Assembly: GCF_013340935.1 (NCBI RefSeq)
Contig: NZ_WHOS01000032.1
Span: 16,998 to 80,997 of the forward strand
Direction of reading: 5' to 3'
Length of the DNA stretch: 64,000 bases
From: Azospirillum melinis
Lineage (GTDB): Bacteria > Pseudomonadota > Alphaproteobacteria > Azospirillales > Azospirillaceae
A program made the position numbers and the translations under genes. The notes below the pieces were generated by a model. It searched no databases. It had not been told where the DNA came from and saw nothing but the letters and a program-made list of their open reading frames with translations. Of the stretch, positions 18,620 through 27,564 are shown in pieces; within the stretch, counting starts at the first letter, position 1; each line of letters starts with the position of its first letter.

Positions 18620-19525
18620 TCAGCGCCGTCCTCGTGGAGGGGATCGGGTGGGCTTGGGGGCATCCAGTTCGTATGCGTCATCGGACTGGGGGGGAAAGCG
18701 GGGCACGGATTCACGCTCGCTGTCTTGCGGGTTTCGCGGGATGCTGGCGAGCCCCCGCCGCCCTCTGGGATCACAGCTCTCGTCGATCAACGGTGGCGAC
18801 GATGGGCCGGCGCCGGTATCGGCTGCGTGCGGGTCTGCGCTGTGGCGGCGCCTTGTGTGGGCGGTCGGGGGATCGGCGTCGCGCAGCCGGTTGCGGGCGA
18901 CGCGGGGTGTGGCCTCGGCGTCCACGCCGAGGCGCCGCAGCTCACGCGCGAACCGCTCGCGCCAAAGCTGGAGGTCGGCGGGGCCGGGCGCCAGCCGCCG
19001 GCCGCCGGCACCGACCGCGCGGACCGCGATGTGGACGTGCGGGTGCTCTGTGTCGTCGTGGCGGACCATGACCCAGTCGTGGGTGCCGGCGAAGGTGTCG
19101 TGCGCCCATCGGCGGGCTGCGGCCTCCACCCGGTCGGGCGGGGTGCCGGGGGGCATCGACAGCGTCAGGGCGACGCTCTGCGCGGCGTTCGCCGCATCCC
19201 GGCCCCGGCCGTCCACGGCGTTGGCCAGCAGCCAGTCGTCGTGGAGGGCGAGCAACTGCGTGCGTTCGGTGATGCACTCGCCCTCGTGGGTTTCGGCGGG
19301 CAGCTTGCCGTTGCGGGTGATGTAGTCGAACTGGGCGAGCAGATGGCCGGCAACGCCCCGGGCGCGGCCGGTCAGCTTCACCACCGCTTCCGGTGTCTTG
19401 ACCGCGGGAGCCCCGGACCGGGCCTTGGCGCCGGAGGGCAGGGACGGCGGGGCGCGCTCCCGTCCGAGCCGGATGTCGCGGCCGTGTCGGGTTGGCGGAA
19501 GTCGCCAGACATCGTCGTCGCTCAT
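18620..19525 (-). CDS. conjugative relaxase (MOB-P/VirD2-like nuclease domain)
   Basis: 301 aa from the ATG at 19525 (a TTG at 19576 in frame would add 17 residues). Visible features are FDYITRNGKLPAE near residue 65 (a possible nicking Tyr in YITRNG), RWAHDTFAGTHDWVMVRHDD and the metal-binding HPHVHIAVRA (HUH-type triad). The C-terminus is low-complexity and ends 11 bp from the left flanking repeat. Relaxases are often longer, so the tail may have been cut at the junction. It would nick oriT and lead the strand to VirD4. The accessory MobC-like gene lies at the opposite end of the element. Confidence 0.75.
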   Translation of the reverse strand: MSDDDVWRLPPTRHGRDIRLGRERAPPSLPSGAKARSGAPAVKTPEAVVKLTGRARGVAGHLLAQFDYITRNGKLPAETHEGECITERTQLLALHDDWLLANAVDGRGRDAANAAQSVALTLSMPPGTPPDRVEAAARRWAHDTFAGTHDWVMVRHDDTEHPHVHIAVRAVGAGGRRLAPGPADLQLWRERFARELRRLGVDAEATPRVARNRLRDADPPTAHTRRRHSADPHAADTGAGPSSPPLIDESCDPRGRRGLASIPRNPQDSERESVPRFPPQSDDAYELDAPKPTRSPPRGRR

Positions 19526-19590
19526 GGTCTGCGCCCGCGAAGAGTGGCCCTGGCCGACGCCGACGGCGGCGGCCAAGTGAATGAACTGTC

Positions 19591-21677
19591 ATGCCGCCAG
19601 GGCCGTGTCCAGCCGGACCATCCAATGGACCCCGGTCTTTTCCGAATGCACCGCCTGTGCGTCCGGCTCGACACCTGCCGGGCGCTGTGCCGCACTCAGC
19701 CCATCGCGGACCGACCGCTGGACCGCCTGACCGAGGCATTGACCGACCTGGAGGAGCGCGTTGCCGGTCAGCCCGCGCACAGTGCTGCGGGCCTGTCCGG
19801 CTGCAGCTGGCCGAGACCAACATGCGCACCTCCCACCGCAACGCCGGCCTGGAGGAGCTGAAGGCCTCGCTGCTGGTGCATGGCCAGCTGCAGCCCATCG
19901 TCGTCACCCGAGCCCCCAACGCTGACGGCTTCGCGGTCGTCGCCGGCGCCCGGCGCACGCTGGCCGCCCGTGCGCTGGTCACCGAGGGCAAATGGCCCGA
20001 CACCGCCCGGCTCGCCGCGGTGTGCCGCCGCGCTCGCGAGGCCGAGGCCCGCGAACTGAGCTTGGCGGAGAACCTGCAACGCGTCGCCCCTTGCGCCGCC
20101 GACGAGGCGCTGGCTTTCGCCCGGCTGGTCGGGGACGGCGCCGAGCCGGCGGCACTGGCGGCGCGCTTTGGCCGGCCGGTGCGCTACGTCCGCCAGCGGC
20201 TGGCGTTGGCCGCCCTCAGTCCCGCCGTGCTGGAGGGCTTGCGCGAGGGCCGCATCCCGCTGGCGGTCGCCGAGGCGCTGACCCTGTCCGCCTCGCATGC
20301 CCGTCAGGAGGAGCTGCTGCTGCGCGTGGTGGAGTGCCCGCCGGTGGACGCCGCCCGCTATGTGCGCGAGGCGCTGCGCCGGGCGCGGCTGCCGGCCGGC
20401 AACGCGCTGCCCGGCGTGCTGGAGGCCTATGCGGCTGCCGGCGGCACGCTGACCCGCGACCTGTTCGACGGTGCCGACGACGGCTTGGTCGATGACCCGG
20501 CGCTGTTCCTCGCCAGCCAGCGGGCGGCGCTCGAAGCCGAGGTCGAGCGGCGGCGGAGCGATTGGGCCTTCGTCGAGGTGCAGGACGGTCCCCAGGCCTG
20601 GAGCTGGCGCGGCGCCTTCAGCCATGCCGTGCCGGCGCTGACGCCGGAGCAGCAGGTGCTCGTCGCCGGCCTTCAGAGGGAGCTGGAGCGCCCGGACCTC
20701 ACCGAGGCGGAGCGCGCCCTCCTGGAGCACCGGCTGGATGCCATCGAGCCGGAGTACGAGCGCCGCGCCTGCGGCGTGGTGGCGGTGCTGGCACCGGACG
20801 GAGCGGTGCAGTGGGTGGAGGGCTTGCGCCGCCGCGAGCCCGAGCCGGCCCCGGTGGAGGACGACGATCTGCCGCCCTGGGAGGGCCCGCCGGCTGGCGG
20901 GGGGCGGTGGACACGCCTGAGGCGCCGACGCTGTCGGCGGCGGTGCGCGGGGAGCTGAGCGCGGTGCGCACGGCGAGCCTCCAGGCGGCTGTCCTGGGCA
21001 CGCCCGCCATGGCGTTGCGGCTGGCCTGCTTCGCCCTGTTGGCGCCCGGGGCCGGGCCGTGCGGCCTGTTCGGGGCCGCGCACCGCTTTCCCGCCGGAAC
21101 GCGCGAGCAGTACGCCAGCCAGGCGTGGCGGCGGGTGGAGGAGGTGCAGGCGGCCTGGGCCGGCCGGCTCGGTTTGGAGGCGGGCGGTTACGCCGCCGAT
21201 CCGCCGGCGCTGTGGGTGGCCCTCGGCGACCCGGCGGTCGACCTGTCCCGCCTGTTCGCCGTCCTGGTGGCGGTGCGCTGCCATCTCGGCCACGGCGAGG
21301 CCGGCATCGGCCTGGAGGTGGCGCGCGCGCTCGGCGCCTCGGTGGCGGCGGACTGGCGTCCCGGTCCGGCTGTCCTAGAGCGTCTGCCCAAGGCGCTGAT
21401 CGAGGAGGCCGCCCGGGCCATCGCCCCCGGCTTCGCCCAGGCCGTCGCCCGGCTGCGCAAGGCGGAGATGGCCGAGCGGGTCGGGCGCTGCCTGGAGCAT
21501 CGTGGCGATCCCGCTGCGTGGCCGGACCTCACCGGCGGCGCGGTGTCGGTCTCCCGCGGCACCCTGGCAGCGGCGCAAGCGGCGGCGGCGTCTTGGCTGC
21601 CGCCCGGCACCGCCCTTCCCGCCGATGCCGCCGGTGACGCCCCCGGTGCCGCTCCGCTCGCCATCGCGGCGGAGTGA
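19591..21677 (+). pseudogene. large ParB/Spo0J-like plasmid protein, frameshifted in a G tract
   Basis: The first frame (to 20958) carries the ParB N-terminal domain: ETNMRTSHRNAGLEELKASL, HGQLQPIVV, VVAGARRTLAARAL, then RELSLAENLQR (the ENLQR box) and an HTH region. The second frame (to 21677) carries the long C-terminal region (LSAAVRGELSAVRTASLQAA to the end). At 20899-20904 there are six G; a seventh restores GGGAVDTPEAPTLS and joins both into about 690 aa, the size of ParB-like proteins paired with DUF932 genes on alphaproteobacterial plasmids. The start is unresolved: residues encoded before about 19800 look non-coding, and ATG 19822 lies inside the conserved domain. Frame 2 between 19577 and 19800 has a helix-like stretch that might belong to it. 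Confidence 0.7.
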
Positions 21678-21780
21678 CACAAGGGCCGCTCAGCCAGTCA
21701 GGACGCGACAAGACGCAGGGGTGCCTGGAGCGTCCGGGCACACCGTCCCTCAACCCCACTCCCCACAGGAAGCTTCCGCC

Positions 21781-22626
21781 ATGGGCCATATCGACCAGAT
21801 GGAGCGCTACGGCTTCGTGCCCGCCAACCACAGGGCTCCGAATTTCTTTCCCGTTGAGCTGGTGCCGATGAGGGCGGCCGGGCGGACGATCGAGGGCTGG
21901 CGCGCCCTGATGCGTGCCGACACCGGGAGGGTGCTGCATTGCTGGCAGGATGGCTACAAGCTGGTGCCGCACGCGGACGCCACCGCCGCCTTCGACGCCG
22001 CCCTGCGCGCCGGTGGGCTCGACACCACCGGCATGCTGGTGGCGACCGACCTCACCCACGACGGCCGCCGGCTGTTCCGCCAGTATGTTCTGCCTGCCCA
22101 CAGCGTCGAGGTCCGCCCCGGTGACGTCACCGCGCTGCGCATCGTCGGTTTCAACAGCTACGACGGCAGCCTGGCGGTGTCCTGGCGTGGCGGCGGCTAC
22201 CGCTTCGTCTGCGCCAACACCACGGTGATCGGCCGCGACATCGCCGCCGCCAAGGCCCGCCATTCCGCCGGGCTCGACATGGAGGCGCTCGCCCGCGGCA
22301 TGGTGGCGGCCTGCGCGCTCTATGTCGCCGAGACCGCACGCTGGATCCGCTGGGCGGCGGTGCCGGTCGACACCGACCGGGCGGTGCGGGTGCTGGGCGC
22401 CTTGCCCGGGGCCAGCGACGCCTTGGTCGGTCAGCTGACCACCGCCTGGGTCGGCAGCCGTGAGGACGACACGCTGTGGGCACTGTTCAACACGCTCACC
22501 CACTGGGCGACCCACGATCCCACGCGCGGTGGCAACCGCATGGCGACGGTGCACACCCGCCAGGAACGGGTGGCGCGGCTGATCGACAGCAAGCCGTGGG
22601 CGGAGTTGGAGGGCAGGGCCGTCTGA
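21781..22626 (+). CDS. DUF932 (phage/plasmid-like) protein
   Basis: 281 aa, ATG at 21781 with AGGAAG upstream. The sequence has the DUF932 pattern: an N-terminal YGFVPANHRAPNFFPVELVP, DGYKLVPHADATAAFDAAL in the middle, GFNSYDGSLAVSWRGGGYRFVCANT (the most conserved block), and WALFNTLTHWATHDP with RQERVARLIDSKPW at the end. The function of the family is not established. It occurs on plasmids and phages beside ParB-like and DUF2493 genes, as here, and probably works in replicon maintenance. It lies about 100 bp after the ParB-like gene, likely in the same operon. Confidence 0.85.
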   Translation: MGHIDQMERYGFVPANHRAPNFFPVELVPMRAAGRTIEGWRALMRADTGRVLHCWQDGYKLVPHADATAAFDAALRAGGLDTTGMLVATDLTHDGRRLFRQYVLPAHSVEVRPGDVTALRIVGFNSYDGSLAVSWRGGGYRFVCANTTVIGRDIAAAKARHSAGLDMEALARGMVAACALYVAETARWIRWAAVPVDTDRAVRVLGALPGASDALVGQLTTAWVGSREDDTLWALFNTLTHWATHDPTRGGNRMATVHTRQERVARLIDSKPWAELEGRAV

Positions 22627-22798
22627 GATGCGCCACGCGGCAGCTCTCGCCTGTCATCCTCCGCCCGTGAGGCCAGTGTGGCGCCGTGCTCGGGGCCGTC
22701 AAGGACGCGCTGGCGCGCGCCGCTTTCGCGGTGCCTGTCGGGCCTCCTTGACCGCCCCTGCGCGCGTCGCCCTGCGGGACCGAGGTCGGGACGGAGGG

Positions 22799-22936
22799 AT
22801 GATCCTTTCCAGTCGAACAAAGGGATATCAGGCGAAGAAAGTAAGAAATAAAATCAGATTATTTGCTGCATCGTTACTTGAGAAGCGGCGCGATTTGTCG
22901 ATATATTGCAATGAAATGATTGGAAGATGCAAATAA
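22799..22936 (+). CDS. small basic hypothetical protein
   Basis: 45 codons, ATG preceded at once by GGAGGG. The product is Lys/Arg-rich (KGYQAKKVRNKIRLFAASLL) with a C-terminal Cys. The stretch is AT-richer than its surroundings. There is no known family, and it could be non-coding. It lies in the 500-bp gap between the DUF932 and DUF2493 genes, which otherwise shows nothing recognisable. Confidence 0.25.
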   Translation: MILSSRTKGYQAKKVRNKIRLFAASLLEKRRDLSIYCNEMIGRCK

Positions 22937-23127
22937 AGATAGGCAACTAGATCCTCTGCGCCATTGTTTTGTTTGGCGCCTCTGGCATAATAGGTCTTGT
23001 GAGGACGGCGGAGGGACCAGCGATCGGGGTCTTCTCGGTCTCCCCAAAAAAGGTGGGCGCAGGGAGCGGCAACTCCCCACGCCCGGCCATCCCTTCAAAC
23101 GGTTCAAGCTCAAAAGGGACGACATTC

Positions 23128-24234
23128 ATGCATAGCACCGACGCCACCCGTCCGGCCAGGACGCATCCGCACACCGCTCCCGTCAGCCCCGACCCGGTGC
23201 AGGCCTACCGCGCCGCCCGGGGCCGCGCTCGCGCGGAGGAGCAGCGCGCCCGCCTTCCCGCCGTCGCCCAGGCCATGCGCCCGGTCCTGCCCGCCCCCGA
23301 CGCGGACTGGAGCGAAGACGATGTCCGCCTGCAGGCCGAGGAGGCCGTGCAGGCGATCGCCCAGCCCTTCCTCGACCATGGTGCCGTGTTCGGCCAGGAC
23401 CTCGACGGCCAGCTCGATCCCGACCGCGCCCTGCTGCCGGCCGCCGGCATCCTCGGCGCGCTCTGCCACGCCCTCTACCGGCAATTGGAACTGGCCGACC
23501 AGCGCATCGACCGCCTCGCCCTGTCCTTGCGCCAGCAGCTCGACGAGGAGGGGCTGCAGCCCGCCTCCGAGATCGGCAGCCTGCGCCTGGAGCGGCTGCA
23601 GCATCAGCTGGCCCAGGCCGAGGCGATGCGCGACCTCGCCCGCGCCGCCGCCATCGGCGCCGCCACCGCCTATGCCCGCGTCACCGGCGACGTCTATGCC
23701 CACCGCTCCTCCTTCAACCAGGCGGTTCCCCAGGTTACCGCCGCCCGCGTCGTTGCCTGCGACTGGCAGGAGGCCCGCGCCGCCCGCCGTGCCGCCGACG
23801 AGCGTCGGGTGGTGGAGGGGTTCCAGCTGCTGGTCATGGGCGGCGAGACCGCCGACGCGGCTGCCTTGACCGCAGCACTCGACCGCGCGCTCGCCCAGCA
23901 CCCCGACACGCTGGTGCTGCGCACCGGCAACCGCCGCGGCGTCCAGACACTGGCGGCACAATGGGCGCTGGAGCACGGCGTGCCCTGCATCGTCCATGCC
24001 CCGCGCTGGCAGGCGGGCGGCAAGGCGGCCGGCTTCGAGCGCAACGGCGCCATGGTGCGCGCCGCCCTGACCGGCGAGGGGCGGATGGTGCTGGTCGCCG
24101 ACCGCGACGACACCGGCTCGCGCCACCTTGCCGCCGCCGGCCTGCGCCAGGGGATGCGCGTCTGGTGCCTCGCCGAGCGCCGCCTGCTGGAGCCCGGCGA
24201 CGTCGCCTACCGGCCGGCCCCCACCCAGCAGTGA
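23128..24234 (+). CDS. DUF2493 (SLOG/YspA-like) protein
   Basis: 368 aa, ATG at 23128 with AAAAGGGA upstream. The first 230 residues are alpha-helical (QQLDEEGLQPASEIGSLRLE, RLQHQLAQAEAMRDLARAAA). The C-terminal third is the Rossmann-like DUF2493 domain: FQLLVMGGETADAAALTAAL, LVLRTGNRRGVQTLAAQWAL, EHGVPCIVHAPRW, GKAAGFERNGAMV. In this superfamily the glycine loop binds a nucleotide or nucleotide-derived ligand. With the DUF932 and ParB-like genes it makes a standard plasmid module. The exact role is unknown. Confidence 0.82.
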   Translation: MHSTDATRPARTHPHTAPVSPDPVQAYRAARGRARAEEQRARLPAVAQAMRPVLPAPDADWSEDDVRLQAEEAVQAIAQPFLDHGAVFGQDLDGQLDPDRALLPAAGILGALCHALYRQLELADQRIDRLALSLRQQLDEEGLQPASEIGSLRLERLQHQLAQAEAMRDLARAAAIGAATAYARVTGDVYAHRSSFNQAVPQVTAARVVACDWQEARAARRAADERRVVEGFQLLVMGGETADAAALTAALDRALAQHPDTLVLRTGNRRGVQTLAAQWALEHGVPCIVHAPRWQAGGKAAGFERNGAMVRAALTGEGRMVLVADRDDTGSRHLAAAGLRQGMRVWCLAERRLLEPGDVAYRPAPTQQ

Positions 24235-24244
24235 GCGCACCGGC

Positions 24245-24345
24245 AGCCCCCACCCTGTCCGGCGGGGGCTCGCCGCCGGCATGGCAAATGCGGGAAACAC
24301 GCAAAAGCCTGGAAAATTTGCCCGGCGGCGCGGAGCGCCGCCGGG
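24245..24345. terminator. two strong hairpins after the DUF2493 gene
   Basis: First hairpin: AGCCCCC (24245-24251) with GGGGGCT (24264-24270), 11 bp after the stop. Second: a perfect 11-bp stem, CCCGGCGGCGC (24321-24331) with GCGCCGCCGGG (24335-24345), loop GGA. Neither has a T tract. They probably end the ParB-like/DUF932/DUF2493 operon. The 310-bp gap to the next gene is AT-richer toward 24500 and otherwise empty. Confidence 0.5.
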
Positions 24346-24544
24346 CGGCCGCGTTCGCGGCCATCACCGCACAGGGCCTCCGGCAGGGCCGATGAGGGCC
24401 GACGGTTTGGCTTCGGTCGGCGGGCTCATTTTGTGCCGCAGCGGCGTTCGGTCGCATCAGAACCATTTTCACGGGTAAACCATTTCACAGATTCATCTCT
24501 GAACTCTGATTACCAACGCATGCATCGACTTTAAGGGAAATGCG

Positions 24545-24832
24545 ATGATACGCCGGGTCATGACGATCAATGGTCGACGCACCAGCGTGCGGATGGAACG
24601 GGGCTTCTGGGAAGCCCTGGAGGATGTGGCTCAGCACCGCAGGCTCACGATGACCGATCTGGTATCCCAGATTGACGAGGGGCGCGGCGAAGCGCCGCTT
24701 ACCAGGAAACTGCGGGTAACCGCCGTGTCACACTTTCGTGAATTGCTCAACAAGTCGCCCGACCATGGCGGTTTTGGACGCGAGAAAGTTCAGAGCCACG
24801 GTATGCCAGCCCTCTGGACAACAAACGTTTGA
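24545..24832 (+). CDS. ribbon-helix-helix domain protein
   Basis: 95 aa, ATG at 24545 behind AAGGGAAATGCG. Pattern of the RHH_4-type family: an N-terminal strand TINGRRTSVRMERGFWEAL, helix LEDVAQHRRLTMTDLVSQID, then LTRKLRVTAVSHFRELL. Family members are small, probably DNA-binding regulators. It runs directly into the transporter gene with 11 bp between them and may regulate it. The partner and the site are unknown. Confidence 0.75.
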   Translation: MIRRVMTINGRRTSVRMERGFWEALEDVAQHRRLTMTDLVSQIDEGRGEAPLTRKLRVTAVSHFRELLNKSPDHGGFGREKVQSHGMPALWTTNV

Positions 24833-24843
24833 GGAAGCTCACC

Positions 24844-25734
24844 ATGGGTCACGCGACCAAGGGGGCCCTCTGGACATTGGCGTCTGCCTTTAGCTTCATG
24901 GCCGCCAACCTCCTCATCAAGCACTTGTCTGCGAAGCTTCCAGCCTTGGAGATGGCACTCTTCCGCTCGGCCGGTGGGCTCATCCTGGTCGTGGTGGCAT
25001 GGCGGGCTTTCCTGCATCTGCGCCAGCTTCAGGACCCTCAGGGACACTTGATCCGCGCCGCGGTGGGAGCGGTGTCCCTCATGGCCCTGGTCCATGCCTA
25101 CAGCTCGCCGGCACTCCCGGTCGCCCTGGTGACCGCCTTCATGTACACGCGCGTCCTGCTGGTCATCCCGATGCAGCGAGTCTTCCTTGGCGAGCGGGCC
25201 GGCCGGCGGGTGTGGATCGCCGCGGGGATCGGCATCGTCGGTGCCCTGGTCGCACTGTGGCCGCGCCTGATGGCAATCGGCACCCCGCATTGGGATTGGG
25301 CGGTCGCCTCCCTCGTCATCGCTGCCTTTGCCGGGGCCGGGAGCCAGATCGCCATGCGCCGGCTTGCCAGGACGAACCCCGCTTCTGTGGTGGTGGCGGT
25401 TGCCGCAATCCTCGTCAGCGCCATTGTGGCGGTGCCGGCCTCCTCTGTCATGGTGGAACCGCCGGCCGACGATCTGCCGTGGTTGGCCGGAATCGCCGTG
25501 CTGTCGGCTTGTGCCCAATGGTCGACCGTCCGCAGCTACAAGCACGCCAGCCCGGCTGTCCTCATGCCTATCACCCTGATCGATGTGCCGGTGGCGCTGT
25601 CGGCCGGCTATTTGCTGTTCGGTGAGATGCCGGGCGTCAACGCTGTGGTGGGAGCTGTCATCATCATCGCAGCGGCAGCCTATGTCACATCCATGACGGA
25701 TGCACGTCCGAGACGCATCCGAGTCGCAGCATAA
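24844..25734 (+). CDS. EamA/DMT-family membrane transporter
   Basis: 296 aa, ATG at 24844 with GAGGAAGC just upstream; a TTG at 24829 overlapping the RHH stop is less likely. There are ten predicted membrane spans in two EamA halves. The first half contains ASAFSFMAANLLIKHL and MALFRSAGGLILVVVAWRAF. The second contains ASLVIAAFAGAGSQIAMRRL and SYKHASPAVLMPITLIDVPV ahead of the last helix pair. It is likely an inner-membrane exporter of a small metabolite. The substrate is unknown. It is cargo of the conjugative element, apparently co-transcribed with the RHH gene. Confidence 0.88.
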   Translation: MGHATKGALWTLASAFSFMAANLLIKHLSAKLPALEMALFRSAGGLILVVVAWRAFLHLRQLQDPQGHLIRAAVGAVSLMALVHAYSSPALPVALVTAFMYTRVLLVIPMQRVFLGERAGRRVWIAAGIGIVGALVALWPRLMAIGTPHWDWAVASLVIAAFAGAGSQIAMRRLARTNPASVVVAVAAILVSAIVAVPASSVMVEPPADDLPWLAGIAVLSACAQWSTVRSYKHASPAVLMPITLIDVPVALSAGYLLFGEMPGVNAVVGAVIIIAAAAYVTSMTDARPRRIRVAA

Positions 25735-25856
25735 AAAATGGTTACGGTTCCAAGCGGCGATACGCGGCATGGATGTGCTGTGTAAGATTATTATCCAAAT
25801 TGGACATGGCGATATACCAGAGTATGTGATGGCAACTTTGTTAGCCTACAGTTGAG

Positions 25857-25880
25857 CATACCCAACGCATATGGGGTATG
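25857..25880. promoter_or_regulatory. inverted repeat upstream of LuxR-type gene
   Basis: CATACCC (25857-25863) and GGGTATG (25874-25880) form a perfect 7-bp dyad with a 10-bp spacer, about 64 bp before the ATG at 25944, in an AT-rich gap. The geometry suits a dimeric regulator. Autoregulation by the LuxR-type protein is inference. Confidence 0.4.
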
Positions 25881-25943
25881 ATTGGCGCCAACCGCTGGTA
25901 AGGTTCCAGGCGTTGCACTCAGCTATGGAATTTAAATTTCTTA

Positions 25944-27011
25944 ATGCTCGCAATTCCGTCAGACATACCGACGCCTTTCTCCGATTTGGCGGTGATGGCT
26001 GCCCGTTTAAGGGCGCCATTGGTCGTGTTTGATGAGAAGGATCAATGCAGATACACAAGCGAGTGGATGCGCAGAGTTTACGAGTTCTGCGACTTCTCAC
26101 GCCCTGCCGACTTCGAGGCAATTCTGCGGCGCGCATGGGAATATGGCGGGAATCGGGAGGTTGGTGCGCCCCCTGATCTTGAGACTAGCTTAGCGATGGC
26201 GCGGGCCAGCCGGCAACGCATCAGGTTGGAGTTTGTTCGCACTCAGCCGCGTCGATTGATTTGCAATCATGTCCGCATCGGGTCGGGCTGGAGCGCACAA
26301 TTGCGCGTGGAGCCGGAACGTGCCGGCCTTGAGCACTACTTTACCGCAGACATGCCAGTTACAGGCATCGTGGAGGCAATACGCCGCCACGAGCAAGCCA
26401 AGCGTTGTGCCCGCGCCCTCGATAGCGTCTCTTTGGCCGTGGTGGTGGTGGGACCAGATGCTGGGGTGCTTCACTCCAATGATGCGGCAAAGAGTTTGTG
26501 TCAGCGTAACGATGGCTTCTTGGTTGATGACAATGGCCGCCTGCGCGCCATAGATCCAACGGTTGATCCATTCTTTGCGCGCACAGTGGCCATGGCGGCC
26601 ATGGGGGAAATCCCTGGAGGTCGGTCGTTGCTGCATATCGCGGGCTGTCAACCTGGGGCGCCGCATGCGGTCTCCATTACCGCTGGTGCCGATCAGCCGG
26701 GTGTGGCTGCGATTGTAGCCATATCGTCCGCGAAACTCGATGATGTGGCGGTGACGCGACTGTTGCGCGATCAATTCGGTCTGACTTCGGCTGAGGCGAC
26801 GCTCGCAGTGGAAATCGGCGGCGGGAAGACAAATGACCAAGTATCAAAAATTCTTGGAAAGTCTCCCGCAACAGGTCGCGAGCAACTTCACAATATATTC
26901 AAGAAGCTCGCTCGTCAGAACATCGCCGTTAAAGGACAGATTGAGCTGTCAAGGTGGGTATCCGTTCTGGCGTCGATTACCGGCGCCGCCCGGAAGAGCG
27001 GCAACCAATAA
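25944..27011 (+). CDS. LuxR-type transcriptional regulator with PAS-like N-terminus
   Basis: 355 aa. An N-terminal sensory part (LRAPLVVFDEKDQCRYTSEWMRR with a PAS-like strand order) is followed by a second PAS-like block (ALDSVSLAVVVVGPDAGVLHSN) and a C-terminal LuxR HTH: FGLTSAEATLAVEIGGGKTN, QVSKILGKSPATGREQLHNI, FKKLARQNIAVK. It has no autoinducer-domain signature and no phosphoacceptor domain, so the signal is unknown. Its composition is less GC-rich than the T4SS genes. The next gene starts 14 bp downstream. Confidence 0.82.
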   Translation: MLAIPSDIPTPFSDLAVMAARLRAPLVVFDEKDQCRYTSEWMRRVYEFCDFSRPADFEAILRRAWEYGGNREVGAPPDLETSLAMARASRQRIRLEFVRTQPRRLICNHVRIGSGWSAQLRVEPERAGLEHYFTADMPVTGIVEAIRRHEQAKRCARALDSVSLAVVVVGPDAGVLHSNDAAKSLCQRNDGFLVDDNGRLRAIDPTVDPFFARTVAMAAMGEIPGGRSLLHIAGCQPGAPHAVSITAGADQPGVAAIVAISSAKLDDVAVTRLLRDQFGLTSAEATLAVEIGGGKTNDQVSKILGKSPATGREQLHNIFKKLARQNIAVKGQIELSRWVSVLASITGAARKSGNQ

Positions 27012-27025
27012 AATATGAGAGAAAA

Positions 27026-27466
27026 ATGAAGCATAAGACCTCGAACGCATATGAACTCGATCTTTCTGAGATCGTTTTTGATCTCACCCGATCCGGTTTG
27101 GATGCAGGACAGGCGGAGCGTGCCGTTTCGCTCTACCGCGATTTTCTCGCGACCATCGCAGCCCATCCGGCCGCTGCTGTGGTTCCCACCAAACTGATCG
27201 ATAAGGCGTGGCACGCACATATGTGCCGGCCGAAGAAATATCATCAGGACTGCATGCTGGCCTTTGGCGAGATCATTGACCATACGCCTGGCGTGACGGG
27301 AACCGCCGAATATGAGGCTGCATACGCTGCGACGCGAAAGCTGGCACCGTTCGGTGAGTCGATGCCGGAATGTGCGTACGCCAACGACGACATGGCCGGC
27401 GCCGATTGTTTCCGCAAGGAGCCAGGGGAAGACCAGGAGGATCCGCTCGCGACCAAGGCTGCCTAA
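27026..27466 (+). CDS. small protein with WHAHM...YHxDC motif (glycine-rich-domain-like)
   Basis: 146 aa, ATG at 27026, weak Shine-Dalgarno (GAGAG). The central block PTKLIDKAWHAHMCRPKKYH, then QDC and FGEIIDHTPG, resembles the conserved D-x-x-WH-x-H/Y-x-x-x-C core of GRDP-like (glycine-rich domain-containing) proteins, whose biochemical role is poorly known. His and Cys residues could bind metal. The C-terminus is acidic (KEPGEDQED). It is probably co-transcribed with the LuxR-type gene 14 bp upstream, and the unit ends in a strong hairpin. Confidence 0.6.
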   Translation: MKHKTSNAYELDLSEIVFDLTRSGLDAGQAERAVSLYRDFLATIAAHPAAAVVPTKLIDKAWHAHMCRPKKYHQDCMLAFGEIIDHTPGVTGTAEYEAAYAATRKLAPFGESMPECAYANDDMAGADCFRKEPGEDQEDPLATKAA

Positions 27467-27480
27467 GCCGATGCACGGCA

Positions 27481-27510
27481 TGCGCCCGCCTGTTGGCCCA
27501 GGCGGGCGCA
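27481..27510. terminator. 12-bp perfect hairpin
   Basis: TGCGCCCGCCTG (27481-27492) and CAGGCGGGCGCA (27499-27510) with a 6-nt loop, 14 bp after the stop of the gene ending at 27466. There is no T run. It is a probable transcription end of the LuxR-type/GRDP-like pair. Confidence 0.6.
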
Positions 27511-27564
27511 GCCGTTCAATCCGGTAACCGAATCGAACCGATCACACATAGCTTGGGAGCCGTG

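Noticed and set aside
27481..27510. Hairpin considered as a CRISPR-type or REP repeat
   Set aside because: Single copy in the window and placed right after a stop codon; terminator is the simpler reading.
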